Part shown: piece after piece, positions 19,166 to 27,984 of the stretch
Position numbering within the stretch: position 1 is the first letter of the stretch
Layout: every line of letters starts with the position of its first letter
Assembly: GCA_946493765.1 (NCBI GenBank)
Contig: CAMMAZ010000003.1
Coordinates: 50,326 to 114,325 of the forward strand
Direction: 5' to 3'
DNA length: 64,000 nt
Origin: an uncultured Clostridia bacterium
GTDB lineage: Bacteria > Bacillota > Clostridia > Oscillospirales > Acutalibacteraceae
Program-made: the position numbers and the translations under genes
The notes under the pieces: generated by a model
What the model was told of the DNA's origin: nothing
The model's database searches: none
What the model saw: the letters and a program-made list of their open reading frames with translations, nothing else

Positions 19166-20044
19166 TTACTTTCTGTAATCCGATCGGATAAACGGTTCGT
19201 TTTTCTCTTCCGATAAAAGAATTTTATATTTTTGCGGACGGCGATAGGCATTGCCGTGCGCTTCCCGCTTTCTGTATGCCCGGATGGCTTCCATTGGAAA
19301 ATCCGCCATGTAGATGCCTTCTCTTTCGCCCGCCTCAATTATCAGCATATCTCTGGAGCTGTCGTCCTCCGGCGCATAGGCGATGCCGTCGAACGCGGTG
19401 GAATGCCCGTTGCAGTCCGGCTGTCCTTTCGGATAATTGACAGTCGCAATGCCGACCATGTTTTCAAAAGCTCTTGCACGCAGCTGGGAAATCCGGTTCA
19501 GCTCCATCGGACAGGCGTTTGGAACCAGAATGATTTCCGCGCCTTTTAGCATGAGGATTCGCGCGCTTTCGGGGAATTCCCTGTCATAACAGATCATCGC
19601 GCCGACCGAGACTGTGCCATGTCCGGTATCCAGATCGGTAACAACAAAATCATCGCCGGGGGTCAACCGGCATTCCTCACCGAAATCGCAGGTATGCACC
19701 TTGGCATAAAGCAGCTTTTGTGTCCCGCACCGGTCAAACAGGCAAAGGCTGTTGCGTGGCAGCGGTTCATAGGCTTCCAAAAAGGTGATGCCGATCGCCA
19801 TTTGCAGTTCTTTCGCAAGCTGACGAAACGCTTGTATAAAATCGCTTTCCAACGTGATCGCATTGGATTTCAGCACATCGATATCTTCCGGGATCCAATA
19901 GCCGACATTCCACATTTCCGGAAATAGTGCGATATCCGCGCCCATTTGTTTGGCGGCTTTGCAGGCTTTTTTCCCTTTTTCAAGGTTTTCATCCTGCGTT
20001 TTGCCGGGCAGCAGCTGCAGCAAAGCAACCTTTAAGCTTTCCAT
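19166..20044 (-). CDS. Carbon-nitrogen hydrolase (nitrilase superfamily)
   Basis: A 292-residue cytosolic amidohydrolase. The catalytic triad is visible as E43 (LFPEMWN), K115 (AKVHTCDFGEE) and C152 (GAMICYDREFPES). The sequence resembles the branch with N-carbamoylputrescine amidase, omega-amidase and beta-ureidopropionase, but the substrate cannot be fixed by reading. It follows rlmD by 22 bases and may be co-transcribed. Length is typical for single-domain members. Confidence 0.9.
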   Translation of the reverse strand: MESLKVALLQLLPGKTQDENLEKGKKACKAAKQMGADIALFPEMWNVGYWIPEDIDVLKSNAITLESDFIQAFRQLAKELQMAIGITFLEAYEPLPRNSLCLFDRCGTQKLLYAKVHTCDFGEECRLTPGDDFVVTDLDTGHGTVSVGAMICYDREFPESARILMLKGAEIILVPNACPMELNRISQLRARAFENMVGIATVNYPKGQPDCNGHSTAFDGIAYAPEDDSSRDMLIIEAGEREGIYMADFPMEAIRAYRKREAHGNAYRRPQKYKILLSEEKNEPFIRSDYRK

Positions 20045-20066
20045 AGGATTTGAATCTCCTTATTTC

Positions 20067-21425
20067 TCATTCTTTGTTTCTTATCAGCAACGCCACGCAC
20101 TCCACATGCGCAGTACGGGGGAACAGATCGACCGGCTGGATTTTGACTGTCTGATAGCCTTGATCGGCAAACCGTTTTAAATCCCTTGCCAGCGTTGCCG
20201 GGTCGCAGGAAACATAAACCACGCGTTCCGGCGCGAAATCTGCCGCTATTGTCTCAATCAAAGATTCCGCAGCGCCCTTTCGCGGCGGGTCGAGCACCAC
20301 AACGTTCGGGCGCACACCCTCTTTGGCGAGTGTTTTTGCAGCGTCTGCGGCGTTCGCACAGAGAAACCGCGCGTTTTGAATGTGATTTTCCCGTGCGTTA
20401 AACTTTGCGTCTTCAACCGCCTGCGGGACGATTTCCACACCGATGATTTCTTTGGCGTTTTGCGCCATCGACAAACCGATCGCGCCCGCCCCGCAATACA
20501 GATCCAGCACCGTTTTACCGGCGGGATTTGCAAAATCCGCCGCCGTCTTATATAACAGCTCCGCCATGTCCCGGTTGACCTGATAAAAGGACAAAGGCGA
20601 AATCTTGATGCGCAGTTTGCAGATCACATCGGTGATAAAACCGGGACCGGATAAAACACGGCAGGTATCCCCTAAAATCACGTTGGTTTTTTTGCAGTTG
20701 CAGTTTAAAACCACCGTTTGCACAGCGGGAAAACTTTTTGTTATGTATGCCGCGAATGCTGTTTCATCGGGAATCGATGTACCGTTGATCACCAGACAAA
20801 CCATGATCTGACCGGTCGCATCCGCTTTGCGCAGGTAAATGTGCCGGACAAGCCCCTTTCCCGTTGCTTCATCATAGGCCGTGCAGCCTTTTTTACTTAA
20901 AAACGAAAGGCAGGCTTTTAAAATTTTCCCGAATTCCGGCGGCTGCAGCAAACAGGCTTCCTGCTTCACGATGCGGTGGGAATGCAGCCCATAAAACCCG
21001 GCGAATAAATGACCGGATTGATCGCAGCCCACAGGATACTGCGCTTTGTTCCGGTAACCGTCGGCCGCGTTTGCTTTGATGACCGGCAAAACCGGCGCTG
21101 TGATCGCCCCGATGCGCTGCATTGCATCCACCACGCGCTGCTGCTTGATCCTGCTTTCCGCGTCATAGGTGATATGCCGGTAGCAGCAGCCGCCACATTG
21201 GGCTGACACCGCACAGTCTGGCGTTATGCGGTCGGGACTCGGTGTGAGAATCTGCAGTGGCTTGCCAAAACAATAGTTTTTTAAAACCTTCACGATCAGG
21301 ACCTGCATGCTGTCGCCGGGTGCTGCGCCCGGCACAAACACCGCCATATTCTCATACCGGCCGACGCCGAACCCTTCGTTGGTCATGCCGGTGATTTCCA
21401 ATTGCACAATCTGGTTTTTCTTCAT
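20067..21425 (-). CDS. rlmD: 23S rRNA (uracil-C5)-methyltransferase, RlmD/RumA family
   Basis: It methylates a uridine in 23S rRNA using S-adenosylmethionine. The 452-residue protein has an N-terminal TRAM domain (about 1-60), an iron-sulphur cysteine cluster (CAVSAQCGGCCYRH), the SAM motif LDLYCGAGAIGLSMA, and the catalytic VYVSCDPATLARDL with its nucleophilic cysteine. Firmicutes often have two paralogues (RlmCD type), so the exact uridine is uncertain. The gene lies immediately downstream of rnpB. Confidence 0.92.
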   Translation of the reverse strand: MKKNQIVQLEITGMTNEGFGVGRYENMAVFVPGAAPGDSMQVLIVKVLKNYCFGKPLQILTPSPDRITPDCAVSAQCGGCCYRHITYDAESRIKQQRVVDAMQRIGAITAPVLPVIKANAADGYRNKAQYPVGCDQSGHLFAGFYGLHSHRIVKQEACLLQPPEFGKILKACLSFLSKKGCTAYDEATGKGLVRHIYLRKADATGQIMVCLVINGTSIPDETAFAAYITKSFPAVQTVVLNCNCKKTNVILGDTCRVLSGPGFITDVICKLRIKISPLSFYQVNRDMAELLYKTAADFANPAGKTVLDLYCGAGAIGLSMAQNAKEIIGVEIVPQAVEDAKFNARENHIQNARFLCANAADAAKTLAKEGVRPNVVVLDPPRKGAAESLIETIAADFAPERVVYVSCDPATLARDLKRFADQGYQTVKIQPVDLFPRTAHVECVALLIRNKE

Positions 21426-21446
21426 GATAGCCTCTTTTTATGATAA

Positions 21447-21479
21447 AAGAAAGGCCGCCCCTGGCGGACAGCCTTTGCT
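21447..21479 (-). terminator. Terminator of RNase P RNA gene
   Basis: On the minus strand the arms ccgcc and ggcgg with flanking aaagg/cctttt form a hairpin followed by TTTCTTTT. It lies between the 3' end of RNase P RNA and rlmD, whose start is only about 22 bases further on, so rlmD may depend on read-through. Confidence 0.7.
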
Positions 21480-21499
21480 GCGGTGTCTACCGCATTGGC

Positions 21500-21833
21500 A
21501 GAGTAAGTCTGTAAGCCGAGTTCTGTCGTGTGCGATCATCTATCTGGGACGGGTGTTGCCACACGCCTCTAGCCATTTTTCAGGGTAACGCCGAGCAGAC
21601 GTATGCCCCTTGTCAATGTTGCACCGGATAGGGTTTACATGGCCGCACTGTCTCCAATGCGCCGGTGAGCTCTTACCTCGCCTTTCCACCCTTACCGCGA
21701 AAACCGCGGCGGTATCTCTCTGTTGCACTTTCCCTAGGGTCACCCCCGGCGGCCGTTAGCCGTTATCCTGCTCTGCGGTGCTCGGACTTTCCTCACGGTA
21801 ACATCATACCGCGCGACCGCACAACTTACTCCT
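21500..21833 (-). ncRNA. rnpB: RNase P RNA, bacterial class A type
   Basis: The catalytic RNA of RNase P, which matures tRNA 5' ends. On the minus strand the conserved block GAGGAAAGUCCG is at 21783-21794, GGUAAGAGCUCACCGG at 21662-21677, and ACAGAACUCGGCUUACAG at 21509-21526 near the 3' end. The two ends pair through AGUAAG and CUUACU (helix P1). About 334 nt long, which fits class A. The ends are set from the P1 pairing and the promoter start point, so they may be off by a few bases. Confidence 0.95.
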
Positions 21834-21838
21834 ATTCT

Positions 21839-21867
21839 ATTGTATAAGAACAAACCATAAAAGTCAA
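21839..21867 (-). promoter_or_regulatory. rnpB promoter
   Basis: TTGACT (21862-21867) and TACAAT (21839-21844) are 17 bases apart on the minus strand. The predicted start is about seven bases downstream, exactly where the RNase P RNA P1 helix begins. Confidence 0.85.
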
Positions 21868-21884
21868 CCTAAAAATCCCTGTCA

Positions 21885-21926
21885 AAACGACAAACGCCCG
21901 AAACCAACAGGGATTTCGAGCGTTGC
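21885..21926 (-). terminator. Terminator after the GDSL esterase gene
   Basis: Eleven-base arms (AACGCTCGAAA and TTTCGGGCGTT on the minus strand, with one G-U pair) close a ten-base loop right after the stop codon at 21929; a weak T-rich stretch follows. It also separates this gene from the rnpB promoter. Confidence 0.7.
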
Positions 21927-21928
21927 GT

Positions 21929-22552
21929 TTATAATGACTCCCAACCATAGGCGGCTTTCCAGGCATCTGCAATCAGCCGGTGACCCGCGAGCTGTGGATG
22001 CACGCCGTCGGCCGTCCAATGCTGCATCGGGATCTGATTTGCCGCTTTGTCAAATTCCTTTTGCAGATCCACAAAGTCCGCATGATAAGCGGCAGCCAGC
22101 TTCCGGGTGATTTCCCGGCGAATGCCGACTTCTTTGGAAAAACAGTCCCAGTTTTCATTTGTCGCGTCGCCGTGGCAGACATAAGCGCCCATTAAAATCA
22201 ATCGTGTGTTTGGCAGCGCTGCTTTGGTTTCCCGCAGCAGAATATTGTAAAGTTCCTCAAACAACGCAGGCGAAACACCGTTTTGCGAGCCCAGTTCATG
22301 CCAGACGTCGTTGACCCCGATCAGAATGGTCAACACATCCGGCTTGAGATTCAAACAGTCCTTTTTCCAGCGCGCCAATAGATCCGGAATTCGGTTGCCG
22401 CTGATAGCGGTGTTCAAAACTTCATGTTCCGGATGCCGGTAGGTTAAATCCGCCGCAAGCAGCAGCGGATAGCCCGCTCCTAAACTTTGCGGATTGTCGC
22501 GGTCTGTTCTGCCCGCGTCGGTAATCGAATCGCCCTGAAATAAAAATTTCAT
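21929..22552 (-). CDS. SGNH/GDSL-family hydrolase
   Basis: A 207-residue probable esterase or deacetylase of the SGNH fold. The nucleophile is S9 in the GDSITDAG block; the block III asparagine is in IGVNDVW, and the catalytic Asp-His are in the final ADGVHP. There is no signal peptide, so it is probably cytosolic. The start MKFLFQG follows GGAGGG; an ATG seven codons further upstream overlaps that site and is rejected. The substrate is unknown; carbohydrate esters are common for this group. Confidence 0.88.
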   Translation of the reverse strand: MKFLFQGDSITDAGRTDRDNPQSLGAGYPLLLAADLTYRHPEHEVLNTAISGNRIPDLLARWKKDCLNLKPDVLTILIGVNDVWHELGSQNGVSPALFEELYNILLRETKAALPNTRLILMGAYVCHGDATNENWDCFSKEVGIRREITRKLAAAYHADFVDLQKEFDKAANQIPMQHWTADGVHPQLAGHRLIADAWKAAYGWESL

Positions 22553-22610
22553 ATTTTCTCCCTCCGTTTTCATTGAAACACGTTTTCACGCTGTGCGAAT
22601 TTCCTTTTTT

Positions 22611-22639
22611 ATTTTATAAGACTGCCTTTTAAAAGTCAA
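22611..22639 (-). promoter_or_regulatory. Promoter of the GDSL esterase gene
   Basis: TTGACT (22634-22639) and TAAAAT (22611-22616) with a 17-base spacer. It lies between the arginine operon terminator and the gene. Confidence 0.65.
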
Positions 22640-22640
22640 T

Positions 22641-22676
22641 AAAAATCCGGCGTGCCGAGAATTTCGGCACACCGGA
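22641..22676 (-). terminator. Terminator of the arginine operon
   Basis: Arms tccggcgtgccga (22646-22658) and tcggcacaccgga (22664-22676) pair almost perfectly, and on the minus strand TTTTT follows. It is located four bases after argF. Confidence 0.92.
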
Positions 22677-22679
22677 AAC

Positions 22680-23585
22680 TTAATCTTTCATTAATAACAC
22701 CATAACTGCCTTTTGTGCATGCAGCCGGTTTTCCGCTTCCTCGAAAATCTCGTTTGCATGCGCTTCGAACACATCTTCTGTGATTTCCTCGCCGCGGTGC
22801 GCCGGCAGGCAGTGCTGCACCATGCAGTCGGGTTTGGCAAGTTTTAAAAGTTCTTCGTTTACCTGATACCCTTTAAATGCCGCTTCCCGTTTTGCTTTTT
22901 CACCTTCCTGTCCCATCGACGCCCAAACGTCGGTGATCATAACATCGGCATCGACAGCCGCCTTTTTCGGATCGTCAAACAGTTCAAACCCGCCGTGTTC
23001 TTTTGCAAACTGCAACACCGTCTGGTCCGGATGGTAACCGTCCGGGCAGGCGACCGAAACGGTCATACCGGCTTTTAATCCCCCGACGATTAGGGAATTC
23101 ATCATGTTGTTGCCGTCGCCGATAAAACACATTTTCAATCCTTCCAGTTTTCCTTTGAATTCCCGGATGGTCATCAAATCAGCTAATATCTGGCAGGGAT
23201 GGCAAAAATCCGTTAATCCGTTGATAACCGGAATGCTGCCGAATTCGGCTAGATCCTCCACTTCCTTTTGTTCAAAGGTGCGGATCATGATGCCGTCAAG
23301 ATACCGGGACAAAACCCGCGCGGTATCCTGCACCGGTTCGCCTCTGCCGATCTGCAGGTCATTGCTTGACAAAAACAGCGCCTGACCGCCCAGCTGGTAC
23401 ATACCGGTTTCAAACGAAACTCTTGTTCTGGTTGAAGCTTTTTGAAAAATCATCCCCAATGATTTGCCTTCCAAAAGGTGATGTTTGATGCCGTGTTTCA
23501 ATTCATATTTCAGCTGATCGGCAAGATTCAAAATCTCAATAATTTCATCACTTGACAAATCCAACATCTTGAGCAAATGTTTCAT
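22680..23585 (-). CDS. argF: Ornithine carbamoyltransferase
   Basis: It forms citrulline from ornithine and carbamoyl phosphate. The 301-residue protein has the carbamoyl-phosphate loop STRTRVSFE (51-59), HPCQILADLMTI for the second domain, and the ornithine loop HCLPAHRGEEI near residue 263. The biosynthetic assignment rests on the operon: it is the last gene of a full argGHCJBDF set. An AAGGA site precedes the ATG. Confidence 0.97.
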   Translation of the reverse strand: MKHLLKMLDLSSDEIIEILNLADQLKYELKHGIKHHLLEGKSLGMIFQKASTRTRVSFETGMYQLGGQALFLSSNDLQIGRGEPVQDTARVLSRYLDGIMIRTFEQKEVEDLAEFGSIPVINGLTDFCHPCQILADLMTIREFKGKLEGLKMCFIGDGNNMMNSLIVGGLKAGMTVSVACPDGYHPDQTVLQFAKEHGGFELFDDPKKAAVDADVMITDVWASMGQEGEKAKREAAFKGYQVNEELLKLAKPDCMVQHCLPAHRGEEITEDVFEAHANEIFEEAENRLHAQKAVMVLLMKD

Positions 23586-23599
23586 AACGTTTCCATCCT

Positions 23600-24784
23600 T
23601 TATTCAAAATTCTCAATAACCGATTGCAAGATCGCAAGACCTTTGTTGATCTCGTCGTCGGTGATATTCAGCGGCGGCAGCAGCCGCACACGCGTTTTCG
23701 CGGTTAAGACGATCAGTCCGTTTGCAACACACCGTTTTGCCACCTCGGCGCCGGCAATTCCCGCATCCAGTTCAATACCGAGCATCAGCCCCAATCCGCT
23801 GACGGATTTGACATGCCGGAAGCTTTCGATTTTCTTTTTTAACAAATCGCCTTTTTGCCGCACTTGCTGCAAAAACGCCGGGTCGTTGACCTGCGATAAA
23901 ATATACAGCGCGCCCGCGCAGCTGACCGGATTGCCGCCAAAAGTGGACCCGTGCGTGCCGGAGGTCATCACGCCTTCGAGCTTCTCCGCACAAAGGCATG
24001 CGCCGATCGGCAGACCGCCGCCAAGACCTTTGGCTAATGTGACGATATCCGGCTTGATACCATATTGCTCATAGCAAAAAAATGTTCCTGTTCTGCCAAC
24101 ACCGGACTGCACTTCATCAATGATGACCAGAATGTCCTTTTCTTTTGCAATCGCACATACCTGCTTGACAAACGCAGGTTCCAGCGGCACGACGCCTCCC
24201 TCTCCCTGAATCAGTTCCATCACGACAGCGCAGGTGCGGTCGTTCACCGCATTTTGGAACGCTTCCAAGGTTGTGTCGCAATAGGAAAATCCGCCGGCAT
24301 AGGGGCCAAAGCAGTCCGGATGCAGCGCATCCTGTCCTGTTGCGGTCAAAGTCGTCATGGTTCGGCCATGAAAAGAATTTTTGAGCGTTAAAATCTCGTT
24401 TCTGCCGCTTCCATAGGTATCAAAACTGTATTTGCGCGCAAGTTTCAGTGCGCACTCGTTCGCTTCCGCGCCGGAGTTCGCCATAAACACGGCGCCCATT
24501 CCCGACAGGCGCACAAGCGTGTCGGTCAGCTGCACCGTTGTCGGATTGTAATACAAATTGCTCACATGCTGCAAGGTCGCCGCTTGTTTTGCCACCGCCT
24601 GCGCCCAGCCGGGATTTGCATATCCCAGTGCATTCACGCCGATCCCCGCGCCAAAATCGATATAAGTTTTGCCCTTCTCGTCCGTCGCCGTGGCGCCGCT
24701 GCCCGAGCAAAGCGCGACATCATATCTTGCATAGGTCGGCATGGCGGATGCGGTATCCATCTGTTTGATTTCTTCAAATGTCAT
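23600..24784 (-). CDS. argD: Acetylornithine aminotransferase
   Basis: A PLP-dependent class III aminotransferase that makes N-acetylornithine from the semialdehyde. The PLP lysine lies in TLAKGLGGGLPIGA, and DEVQSGVGRTG upstream of it holds the cofactor aspartate. The ATG giving MTFEEIKQMDT (394 residues) is eight bases after AAAGGA; an ATG three codons earlier overlaps this site. It lies between argB and argF with very short gaps. Confidence 0.96.
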   Translation of the reverse strand: MTFEEIKQMDTASAMPTYARYDVALCSGSGATATDEKGKTYIDFGAGIGVNALGYANPGWAQAVAKQAATLQHVSNLYYNPTTVQLTDTLVRLSGMGAVFMANSGAEANECALKLARKYSFDTYGSGRNEILTLKNSFHGRTMTTLTATGQDALHPDCFGPYAGGFSYCDTTLEAFQNAVNDRTCAVVMELIQGEGGVVPLEPAFVKQVCAIAKEKDILVIIDEVQSGVGRTGTFFCYEQYGIKPDIVTLAKGLGGGLPIGACLCAEKLEGVMTSGTHGSTFGGNPVSCAGALYILSQVNDPAFLQQVRQKGDLLKKKIESFRHVKSVSGLGLMLGIELDAGIAGAEVAKRCVANGLIVLTAKTRVRLLPPLNITDDEINKGLAILQSVIENFE

Positions 24785-24796
24785 GTTTATCATCCT

Positions 24797-25648
24797 TTAT
24801 TTAAACATCGTGCCGACGCCCTTGTCCGACAACAATTCAATGAGAATCGAATGTTCGATCCGCCCGTCGATAATAATCGCACGGTGCACGCCGCGCCGCA
24901 CCGCTTCCACGCAGCAATCCACCTTCGGGATCATGCCGCCGGAAATCACCCCTTCTTTTTTCAATAGCGGCACTTCGCTGACATTGACCGCTTCGATCAG
25001 GGTGTTCTCATCGTCTTTATCCCGCAAAAGACCGCGAATATCGGTCATGAGAATCAACCGTTCGGCGGAAAGTTCCGCCGCGATCTGCGCCGCCGCGGTA
25101 TCGGCGTTGATGTTATAGGCCCCGTCTTCCCCGCCGGCAACGGTGGAAATGACCGGGATATAGCCGTTATTCAATAAAACATTGATCGGCTCAACGTTCA
25201 CTTTCAAGATATCGCCGACCCGGCCTAAATCCGGCACCATATGCCGCGCAGCGGTGATCATGCCGCCGTCCAGCCCGCATAGGCCGATCGCTTTGCCTCC
25301 GTTTTTATGCAATAGGGAAACCAGATCCTTGTTCACCTTTCCTGCCAGCACCATCTGCACGATTTCCATCGTTTCTTCGTCGGTGTAGCGCAGTCCGTTG
25401 ATAAAAACGCTTTCTTTGCCTGTTTTTTTAAGCATTGCGTTGATTTCCGGGCCGCCGCCGTGCACCAGAACGACCTTGACGCCGACCAGCGACAACAGCA
25501 CCAGATCGGTCATGACCGCCTGCTTTAAAGTTTCATTGACCATGGCGTTTCCGCCGTATTTGATCACGACGGTTTTGTTATAATATTTCTGGATATAAGG
25601 CAGCGCCTGAATCAAAATATTGGATCTGTCCAGATTGGATATTTCCAT
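24797..25648 (-). CDS. argB: Acetylglutamate kinase
   Basis: It phosphorylates N-acetylglutamate, the second step of arginine synthesis. The 283-residue protein has the KYGGNAMV and VLVHGGGPEINAML motifs of the amino acid kinase fold and NINADTAAAQIAAEL for nucleotide binding. The start MEISNLDRSNILIQAL follows AGGAGA; a longer frame of 25 extra residues lacks support. An N-terminal helix of this kind often goes with arginine-inhibited hexameric enzymes, so feedback inhibition is possible. Confidence 0.96.
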   Translation of the reverse strand: MEISNLDRSNILIQALPYIQKYYNKTVVIKYGGNAMVNETLKQAVMTDLVLLSLVGVKVVLVHGGGPEINAMLKKTGKESVFINGLRYTDEETMEIVQMVLAGKVNKDLVSLLHKNGGKAIGLCGLDGGMITAARHMVPDLGRVGDILKVNVEPINVLLNNGYIPVISTVAGGEDGAYNINADTAAAQIAAELSAERLILMTDIRGLLRDKDDENTLIEAVNVSEVPLLKKEGVISGGMIPKVDCCVEAVRRGVHRAIIIDGRIEHSILIELLSDKGVGTMFK

Positions 25649-25685
25649 GTTACGAGATTCTCCTTTTAAAATGCGATTGGAATAT

Positions 25686-26903
25686 TTACGATCTGTAATC
25701 CCCGTTAATACGGACATAATCATAGGTCAGATCGCATCCCCATGCGGTAGCGGTGCCAGAACCGTCCGACAGGGAAATGTCAATTTTCACTTCCGGTTCC
25801 AGCAGGATTTTCTTTGCTTTGTCCTCATCAAAAAGAATTCCCGCGCCGTTTTTGCAAACGTCGATGCTCCCTTTCTCCGAACGAAAAGCCACGTTTGTTC
25901 CGGCAATATCTGCCTTTGCTCCGGAATACCCGATTGCGCAGAGCACACGTCCCCAATTGGCGTCTGCCCCGAACATTGCAGCTTTTAAAAGCGATGAATT
26001 AATCACAGATTTGGCAATGGTTTTGGCAGTTGCGGTATCGGCGGCGCCTTTGACATTGCATTCAATCAATTTTGTCGCGCCTTCCCCGTCTTTTGCGATC
26101 ATGCGGGAAAGCTCGCGCATAACGGTAAACAAAGCGGATTGGAACACTTCATAATCGCCGATGTCATCCTTGATCTCCTTGTTTCCGGCAAGTCCGCTTG
26201 CCAGAATCGACACCATATCGTTGGTGGAAGTGTCCCCGTCGACAGAGACCATATTAAAGGTATCGTTCACCACCGCTTTGAGCGCTTTTTGGAGCATCCG
26301 CGGTGAAATGCAAACATCGGTCGTTAAAAAGCACAGCATGGTCGCCATGTTGGGCATGATCATGCCGCTGCCTTTCGCCATGCCGCCGATCACACATTCC
26401 TTACCTGCAAGATCAAATTTGACGGCGACCTGTTTCTCAACGGTATCGGTCGTCATGATCGCCTGTGCGGCGGCGGTGCCGCCGTCTTCCGACAGACCGG
26501 ATACCAGCGCATTCATCCCGTTTTGAATCGGTGTTAAATCGATAGAAGGACCGATCACACCGGTGGAAGCGACGATAATGTCGGTCGGATCGATATGCAG
26601 CGCATCGGCCGCAATGTTACACATGGCGGTCGCTTTTTCAATGCCATCGGCCGCGCAGGTGTTGGCGATCCCGCTGTTACAGATCATTGCACGTGCTCTG
26701 CCGTTTTGCAAATTCTCTTTTGTCACAACGATCGGCGCGCCTTTTACAAGGTTCTGGGTATAGACGGCCGCTGCCGCGCACATGGTGTCGCAGACATACA
26801 TGGCAAGGTCTTTCTTTTCTTTATTTTTGCGGATTCCGCAATGGATCCCGTTGGCTTTAAAGCCTTTGGCGGCGGTCACGCCGCCGGGAATATGTTCCAG
26901 CAT
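25686..26903 (-). CDS. argJ: Bifunctional ornithine acetyltransferase / N-acetylglutamate synthase
   Basis: ArgJ moves the acetyl group from acetylornithine to glutamate, so acetyl is recycled; many versions also use acetyl-CoA. The 405-residue precursor has the autoproteolysis region KGSGMIMPNMATMLCFL, where cleavage before the threonine of ATML gives alpha and beta chains. Presence of argJ and absence of argA and argE in the operon fit the cyclic pathway. It lies between argC and argB. Confidence 0.97.
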   Translation of the reverse strand: MLEHIPGGVTAAKGFKANGIHCGIRKNKEKKDLAMYVCDTMCAAAAVYTQNLVKGAPIVVTKENLQNGRARAMICNSGIANTCAADGIEKATAMCNIAADALHIDPTDIIVASTGVIGPSIDLTPIQNGMNALVSGLSEDGGTAAAQAIMTTDTVEKQVAVKFDLAGKECVIGGMAKGSGMIMPNMATMLCFLTTDVCISPRMLQKALKAVVNDTFNMVSVDGDTSTNDMVSILASGLAGNKEIKDDIGDYEVFQSALFTVMRELSRMIAKDGEGATKLIECNVKGAADTATAKTIAKSVINSSLLKAAMFGADANWGRVLCAIGYSGAKADIAGTNVAFRSEKGSIDVCKNGAGILFDEDKAKKILLEPEVKIDISLSDGSGTATAWGCDLTYDYVRINGDYRS

Positions 26904-26946
26904 AAACGATTCTCGTTCCTTTCAAAATCAATCAACTGCCGGTATT

Positions 26947-27984
26947 TTAAAATGCCGGCGGCACCAGCTGCAGGCCGGTGGTTTCCGGCAGGCCGAACAA
27001 CAGATTCATGTTCTGGATCGCCTGACCGGCGGCGCCTTTGACCATATTGTCGATCGCCGAAACCACGATCAGAGTATTTGTTCGCGCATCGAGATGCAGT
27101 GAAATATCACACAAATTGGTCATGCGCACATTTTTCAAATTCGCCGTGTCACCCATTTTTAAAACGCGGACAAACGGCTCGTTTTGATATTTTTCGCAAT
27201 AGATTTCATGGATTTCCTGCAATAAGACTTTTTTTGCAAGCCGGGTATACATCGTTGAGATAATGCCGCGGTTGACCGGCAAAAGATGCGGCACAAAGGT
27301 GATCTTCACCGGCTTGCCCGCAGCGCAAGACAGCGACTGCTCGATTTCCGGTGTGTGCCGGTGGCAGGCAACCTTATAAGGCGAAAAGCCCTCATTCAAA
27401 TCACAAAAATGGGTGGTTTGCGATAAGCCGCGGCCTGCACCGGTCGCGCCGGATTTGGAGTCGATCACAATGGGATCCACTTCTACAATGCCGCTTTCCA
27501 GCGCTGGAAACAAGCCGAGCGCCGCGGAAGTCGGATAGCAGCCGGGATTGGCAATGATGCTTTTCCCCTCCACTTTGCCGCGAAACAGTTCCGGAATGCA
27601 ATAAACCGCATCCTGGTGGATTCCCGGGCAGTCATAATTTTTGCCATACCATTCTTTATAGTCCGCCTCGGATTCCAGGCGGAAATCCGCGCCCAGATCA
27701 ATGAATTTTTTTCCCTTTTCCAGACATTCCTCTGCTAGCGGTTCCGAAAGTCCGTGCGGCAATGCGGCGAATATCACATCGCTTTTATCCACACATGCCG
27801 ATTGATTCTCGCAAACGATATCGCAAAAGCCGGTGTAGGCAGGGTACACCTCCGATAACGGCATATTTTCAAAGCTTTTGGAGCTTAATGCTGCAATCTG
27901 CGCCTGCGGATGCTGCAACAGCAGCCGCACAAGCTCAGCGCCGGCATAGCCCGTCGCGCCGACAATTCCCACTTTAACCGTCAT
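26947..27984 (-). CDS. argC: N-acetyl-gamma-glutamyl-phosphate reductase
   Basis: It reduces N-acetylglutamyl phosphate with NADPH. The 345-residue protein starts with the nucleotide-binding GIVGATGYAGAELVRLL (about 6-22) and has the catalytic cysteine in ANPGCYPTSAALGL near residue 148. Its start overlaps the end of argH by 11 bases. Length is standard. Confidence 0.97.
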   Translation of the reverse strand: MTVKVGIVGATGYAGAELVRLLLQHPQAQIAALSSKSFENMPLSEVYPAYTGFCDIVCENQSACVDKSDVIFAALPHGLSEPLAEECLEKGKKFIDLGADFRLESEADYKEWYGKNYDCPGIHQDAVYCIPELFRGKVEGKSIIANPGCYPTSAALGLFPALESGIVEVDPIVIDSKSGATGAGRGLSQTTHFCDLNEGFSPYKVACHRHTPEIEQSLSCAAGKPVKITFVPHLLPVNRGIISTMYTRLAKKVLLQEIHEIYCEKYQNEPFVRVLKMGDTANLKNVRMTNLCDISLHLDARTNTLIVVSAIDNMVKGAAGQAIQNMNLLFGLPETTGLQLVPPAF